Assembly (NCBI GenBank): GCA_001972305.1
Contig: BDDD01005199.1
Span: 33,492 to 97,491, forward strand
Length of the DNA stretch: 64,000 bases
DNA from: Cephalotus follicularis
Lineage: Eukaryota > Streptophyta > Magnoliopsida > Oxalidales > Cephalotaceae
Direction of reading: 5' to 3'
Shown here one piece after another: positions 59,736-64,000 of this stretch. The position numbers and the translations under genes were made by a program. The notes beneath the pieces were generated by a model. That model saw nothing but the letters and a program-made list of their open reading frames with translations, was not told the origin of the DNA and made no database searches. Each line of letters opens with the position of its first letter. The first letter of the stretch is position 1.

Positions 59736-60068
59736 TTAGTCAAATAGGAAAGGATATGTCTCTCTCATATCGTCCTCGCGCTCCCAGGTGCGGTCCATAG
59801 AACTATGATACTGCCATAGAACACTAACCAAAGAGATGGTCTTGTTCCTCAATACTCTGATCTGTCGGTCAACAATCTGTATAGGAGTCTCTGTAAACGA
59901 TAAGTCAGGTTCTAGCTGAATCTGACCATACTCAATGATGTGTGAAGGATCTCGAACATATCTCCTCAAATGAGAAACATGGAACACATCATGCACTCCT
60001 GACAATGCTGGGGGCAAGGCAAGCCTGTAAGCAAGTCGGCCAATCGATCCAATACCTCGAAAGGTCCA
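59736..60068 (-). pseudogene. G3 chromodomain-like C-terminus
   Basis: Frame after a one-base deletion near 60,069 (G1 has TTTTATTGGACC, G3 TTTTATGGACC). It encodes [25 protein letters not shown] sequence and a chromodomain-like tail ([39 protein letters not shown]) ending at 59,736. In chromoviruses this tail follows integrase and guides insertion. Confidence 0.83.
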
Positions 60069-61296
60069 TAAAACGAGGAGAAAGCTTTCCTTTCTTCCCG
60101 AATCTCATGACTCCTTTAGTGGGCGACACTTTGAGGAAAACATGGTCACTAACACTAAACTCTAAGCCTCTGCGATGAACATCAGCATAGCTTTTCTGTC
60201 TACTCTGTGCAACAATCAATCGATCTCTAATCAATTTCACTTTCTCTGCGGTAATCTGTACAATCTCTGGCCCCAAAATACTCTTTTCACCGACCTAATC
60301 CCAACAAACTGGCGATCGGCAATTCCTACCATATAGGGCTTCATAGGGAGCCATCTGTATGATCTCGTGATAACTATTGTTATACGAGAACTCAATCAAA
60401 TGCAAGTAGTCATCCCAACTACCTCCAAAGTCGAGAACGCATACTCAAAGCATGTCCTCCAATGTCTGAATGGTCCTTTCGGACAAACCATCTGTTTGGG
60501 GATGAAAAGCAGTGCTGAAACTCAATTTTGTACCCATAGATACCTGTAACTTCCTCCAAAACCAGGAACTGAAGCGAGAGTCTCGGTCTGAAACAATGCT
60601 GACAGGAGCTCCATGTGCTTTAACAATCTCTTTCATGAACAATTTGGACAACTTTTCTCTAGAATAAGTCATCCGAATCGGTAGAAAGTGGGCCGACTTC
60701 GTGAGTCGATCGACCACAACCCATATACCATCATGTCTGTCACGAGTCAGAGGCAACCCAGACACAAAATCCATGGTAATGTGCTCCCATTTCCACTCGG
60801 GAATGAGCAAAGGCTGAAGCAAGCCTGACGGTCTCTAGTGTTCTGCCTTTACTTGCTGACAAGTGAGGCATCTCGATACAAACTCTGAGATTTCTCTCTT
60901 CATGTCAATCCACCAATAGCTAAGTTTTAGGTCACGATACATCTTCGTACTCCCCGGATGAACAGAGAGACGAGATTTATGAGCTTGAGAAAGAAGCTCT
61001 TCCTTCAACTCGCTATTGGCTGGAATGCAAATTTTGTTCCTGTATCTCAATAACTCATATGTAGAGAGAGAGAAATCGGGTTTCAATCCTTCATCAAAAG
61101 CAGTAGCCACTTTCTGTAATTCAATATCCACTATCTGTGCATCTCTACTCCGGTCAAGCAATGTAGGTTGCACCTGTATATGGGAAAGAGTCATACAAGA
61201 TAGCTTGCGACTTAATGCATCTGCAACGACATTGGCTTTTCCAGGATGATATTCAATGTCACAATCATAATCATTAAGAAGCTCAAACCACCTTCT
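60069..61296 (-). pseudogene. G3 integrase
   Basis: Minus-strand integrase, read right to left. A linker (YHPGKANVVADALSRK) follows RNase H. The complete HHCC zinc domain is AHKSRLSVHPGSTKMYRDL ... CLTCQQVK (about 60,850-60,990). The DDE core is TMDFVSGLP, VSDRDSRFSSWFW, PQTDGLSERT (60,450-60,780). Stops: one near 60,832 (CAG to TAG), one at about 60,442 (CGA to TGA) and one near 60,298 (GAG to TAG, a transversion). The C-terminal region LKVSPTKGVMRFGKKGKLSP precedes the frameshift at 60,069. Apart from these lesions all catalytic residues are present. Confidence 0.88.
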
Positions 61297-62502
61297 CTAT
61301 CTCATGTTCAATTCCTTCTGTGAAAAGAGATATCTCAAAATCTTATGATCAGTGAAAACTGTGAACTTGGTCCCATAAAGGTAGTGGCACCATTTTCCAA
61401 GAGCAAAGACAATGGCCGCCAACTCCAAGTCATGCACTGGGTAGTTTTCTTCATGTGGTTTGATCTTTCTCGATGTATATGCGATCACTTTGCCGTATTG
61501 CATAAGAACACAACCAAGCCCCTTTCCAGAAGCATCGGTGTATACAACAAAGTCTTCGTTTTCGTCTGGTAAGGCTAGGACAGGAGCGGAAATCAATCTG
61601 TCTTTCAGTTCTTGAAAACTTCTTTCACAATCACTATCCCATACAAAGGCAGCATTCTTTTGTGTCAATCTAGTCAACGGTGTTGCAATACGGAAAAATC
61701 CCTCAACAAACCGACGATAATACCCTGCTAAACCCAAGAAGCTGCGAACTTCAGAAGCATTCGTCGGTCGTTTCCAATCTTTCACTGCCTCTACTTTCGA
61801 TGGATCCACTGATAAACCGTCACTAGAAACAATATGCCCTAGAAAAGCAACCTCCAATAACCAAAACTCGCACTTGTCGAATTTGGCATACAGTTGATGA
61901 TCCCTCAAAGTTTGCAATACAATGTAGAGGTGCTGAGCATGCTCCTTATCGGTCCTGGAATAGACCAAGAGGTCGTCAATGAACACTACAATGAACTGAT
62001 CCAAATACTGTCTGAACACTCGGTTCATCAGGTCCATGAAAGCCACAGGAGCATTAGTCACACCAAAAGTCATAACTAAGAACTCATAATGGCCATATCT
62101 CGATCTGGAAGCCGTCTTCGGAATATCCTCTGGTCTGACTTTCCACTGGTGGTAGCCCGATCTCAAGTCGAGCTTAGAAAACACGGTTGCTCCTCTAAGC
62201 TGATCAAACAGCTCATCAATGTGTAGTAGAGGGTACTTATTCTTCACTGTAACTTTATTGAGCTGTCGGTAGTCAATACACATATGGAGCGATCCATCTT
62301 TCTTCTTGACAAAAAGGATAGGTGCTCCCCAGGGTGAAGCACTAGGTCTTATAAAGCCTTTGTCCAGAAGATTCTGTAACTGTATCTTTAACCCTCTCAA
62401 TTCTATCGGTGCCATTCGGTACGGTGCTCGAGAAATTGGTGCAGTACCTGGTATCAGATCAATCACAAACTCTATCTCTCTGTCTGGCGGCAACGACGTC
62501 AA
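61297..62502 (-). CDS. G3 reverse transcriptase-RNase H (longest open frame in the window)
   Basis: 401 codons open on the minus strand. [54 protein letters not shown] and the active site FIDDLLVYS near residue 176. RNase [18 protein letters not shown] near residue 325, [15 protein letters not shown] and [11 protein letters not shown], so all the acidic residues can be seen. The first Met is not a true start: the frame should continue from protease but is shifted by one base at about 62,592 and stopped near 62,515. It ends at a CAG-to-TAG stop after NMR; the next codons continue the polyprotein. It copies element RNA into DNA; without gag-protease fusion it is probably not made. Confidence 0.88.
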   Translation of the reverse strand: MTSLPPDREIEFVIDLIPGTAPISRAPYRMAPIELRGLKIQLQNLLDKGFIRPSASPWGAPILFVKKKDGSLHMCIDYRQLNKVTVKNKYPLLHIDELFDQLRGATVFSKLDLRSGYHQWKVRPEDIPKTASRSRYGHYEFLVMTFGVTNAPVAFMDLMNRVFRQYLDQFIVVFIDDLLVYSRTDKEHAQHLYIVLQTLRDHQLYAKFDKCEFWLLEVAFLGHIVSSDGLSVDPSKVEAVKDWKRPTNASEVRSFLGLAGYYRRFVEGFFRIATPLTRLTQKNAAFVWDSDCERSFQELKDRLISAPVLALPDENEDFVVYTDASGKGLGCVLMQYGKVIAYTSRKIKPHEENYPVHDLELAAIVFALGKWCHYLYGTKFTVFTDHKILRYLFSQKELNMR

Positions 62503-62591
62503 ATCCCGAGGAAAAACGTCTCAGAACTCGCAAACCACTGGAATATCCTCCAGTTCTGGCCATCATCTCTTTGTATCGAGTACATGTGCCA

Positions 62592-63488
62592 GAACCCCTG
62601 GCATTCCTGTCGTAACAATCTGTCCGCATGCAAATCCAAAATCATCAGAATAAACAATGGCTCTAAGGTGCCAAGAAACCAAAAAGGTGGTCATCCCGGA
62701 GGACTGAAAACCACTACTTTCCGATGATAATCCACCTGAGCAAAGCTAGCAGACAACCAATCCATGCCAAGAATCACATCTAGGCAATATATCGGTAAAA
62801 CAATAAGATCGACTAATAAGCAACGATCATCAATCTCAACAATACAATCTCTACACACTCGATCGGTGGTCGCTGACTCACCGAGAGGTGTGGATACCTC
62901 CATCAAGAAAGAAAGGTACTCAGGCCTCAAACCAACGTGGGAGACAAAATGCAATGCAATGAATGAATGGGATGAACCTGGATCAATAAGAACCCGTGCT
63001 GGAAGCTAAAAGAGTCGAATGGTACCTCTAATCACAACATCTGACCCTGCTGCAGCACTCGGTTCCATAGCAAACACTCTAGCCTAGACTGTCAGAGCAG
63101 AACTCATAGGCTGCTTCCCCTTGGATTGCGAAGTCCCACAGGAAGAAGACGGTACACTAGCTGTCGGTCCCTGTGGGGGCGGTGCCCGCTGTGTCTGATC
63201 AAATCCTCTAGGACGAGAACTCCGAGGACAATCTCTAGCAATGTGGTCGGAACCACCACAAACCAAACAATGGCCCAAGAACCATCTACAATTCTCAGAA
63301 GTATGGTTGGTCTTCTGACAATGTACACAAGGAACCGTAGCACTCTGATTACCGCTCCCAGAAAGTCTGGAGGGTGTACCCTGACTAGGTGCTGAAGATC
63401 GGTCTCCTCGGCGTTCGTTCCTCGATCTGCCTCTCCTCTGAGAACGGGACGGATTCCCGCTATCCTGATTGCTACCCTGAAAACCAGG
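62592..63488 (-). pseudogene. G3 gag C-terminus and protease
   Basis: Minus strand. The left boundary is a one-base deletion near 62,592. A Ser/Arg/Gly-rich gag tail comes first, then two zinc knuckles ([14 protein letters not shown] near 63,320; CLVCGGSDHIARDC near 63,260, where G1 has lost the last Cys). The protease has [15 protein letters not shown] near 62,970 and [16 protein letters not shown]. Stops at 63,083, about 63,007 and 62,691 are C-to-T changes at CAG or CGA codons. The N-terminal gag is missing because another LTR is inserted at 63,489. Confidence 0.85.
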
Positions 63489-64000
63489 TGTAACGCCCAG
63501 TATTTTCTTGGATGTAATATTTTAGATTTATGATGTAATTATTAAACTTGAATTAATAAGAATGTTGAGTTTTGGACTCAAAAGATGCTTACAAACCCTA
63601 GTTATGGTCTTGGAATTGGAATGTGTATGTTAAGCTTGAAACGGCGCTGTTTTGGCCAAAAGACATCGACGTCTTTTGGAAAGACGTCGACTCCTTTGTG
63701 AGCCAAGGCACACGTGAATGCATGGGCATGCACGTAGACATGGAGAGAAGGCATCGACACCTTCTTACCAATCTGGAAAAGACATCGACGTCTAAGGGAA
63801 GACGTCGACGTCTTTGTCATGAATGGACAGCATGTTCTTCGTTGACAAAACATCATGCATGGGGGAATTGTTTAAAGGCTACCTAACGCCTTTTCTAGTG
63901 CGATTCAACGTGTTGTGCATGTCTGTGTATTGCCAGGGATGCCCAGAACATGTCCTCACATGGAACATGCAGAGGAATCCTCACCTGCCATAAGCCACCT
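63489..64000 (+). mobile_element. LTR of a further gypsy-type element, runs off the window
   Basis: It starts TGTAACGCCCAG inside G3 gag and resembles the start of the solo LTR at 47,795. It is 512 bp to the window end. It contains a palindrome array (63,655-63,815) with perfect AAAGACGTCGAC-type sites. Whether it is a solo LTR or a complete element cannot be seen. Confidence 0.8.
63655..63815 (+). repeat. GTCGAC palindrome array, terminal LTR
   Basis: Five sites: AAGACATCGACGTCTTTTGG, AAAGACGTCGACTCCTTT, GCATCGACACC, AAGACATCGACGTCTAAG and AAGACGTCGACGTCTTTG. Confidence 0.83.

Overview
This window is flowering-plant nuclear heterochromatin, probably from a dicot, although nothing in it fixes the species. 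The evidence is a stack of Ty3/gypsy chromovirus-type and Ty1/copia LTR retrotransposons with plant-type primer sites (TGGTATC..., complementary to initiator tRNA-Met), 1.4-2.7 kb LTRs and plant-style gag-pol. I see no convincing host gene, tRNA or rRNA. Every coding region is a transposon gene, and nearly all carry stops, frameshifts or large deletions.

Layout. 1-7,280: gypsy element G1 (+), with a cut 5' LTR, a gag-pol lacking most of RT, RNase H and integrase, and a 3' LTR split by a 2.1 kb solo LTR (4,595-6,679, TSD TTGTG). 7,281-8,553: remnant of another LTR. 8,554-15,651: gypsy element G2 copy A (+), whose 3' LTR starts at 15,246. That 3' LTR is scattered across the window because copia element C2 (-) is inserted at 15,652 (TSD GGTTA, regained at 42,231), copia element C3 (-) at 42,382-55,220 (TSD GAGAG), and another copia LTR (+) at 55,652. 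This last LTR is cut by gypsy element G3 (-, 57,295-63,488), the most complete element here, and G3 is cut by a further LTR at 63,489 that runs off the window.

Two large duplications complicate the nest. (1) About 13 kb (7,971-21,086, G2 plus most of C2) reappears at 24,012-36,260. The second copy sits inside a gypsy solo LTR whose two ends now lie about 16 kb apart (21,087 and 37,338). (2) A 4,519-bp tandem duplication repeats 40,316-44,834 from 44,835 on; its second copy has received a 2.6 kb solo LTR (47,795-50,370, TSD CTTTG).

The most unusual signal is not a gene. Arrays of short perfect or near-perfect palindromes centred on GTCGAC (forms AAAGACGTCGACGTCTTT and AAGCGTCGACGCTT) occur in nearly every LTR family here, copia and gypsy alike, and in copia leaders. 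Aligned copia relatives carry different flavours of the motif at the same place, and several rearrangement junctions fall at array edges. A second theme is that most in-frame stops are CAG to TAG changes, the footprint expected of CHG cytosine methylation.

How the parts work together: only G3 keeps recognisable gag, protease, RT, RNase H, integrase and chromodomain regions, and it too is broken. C3 appears to lack pol and instead carries a plant-transposon-protein-like ORF, so it looks non-autonomous.
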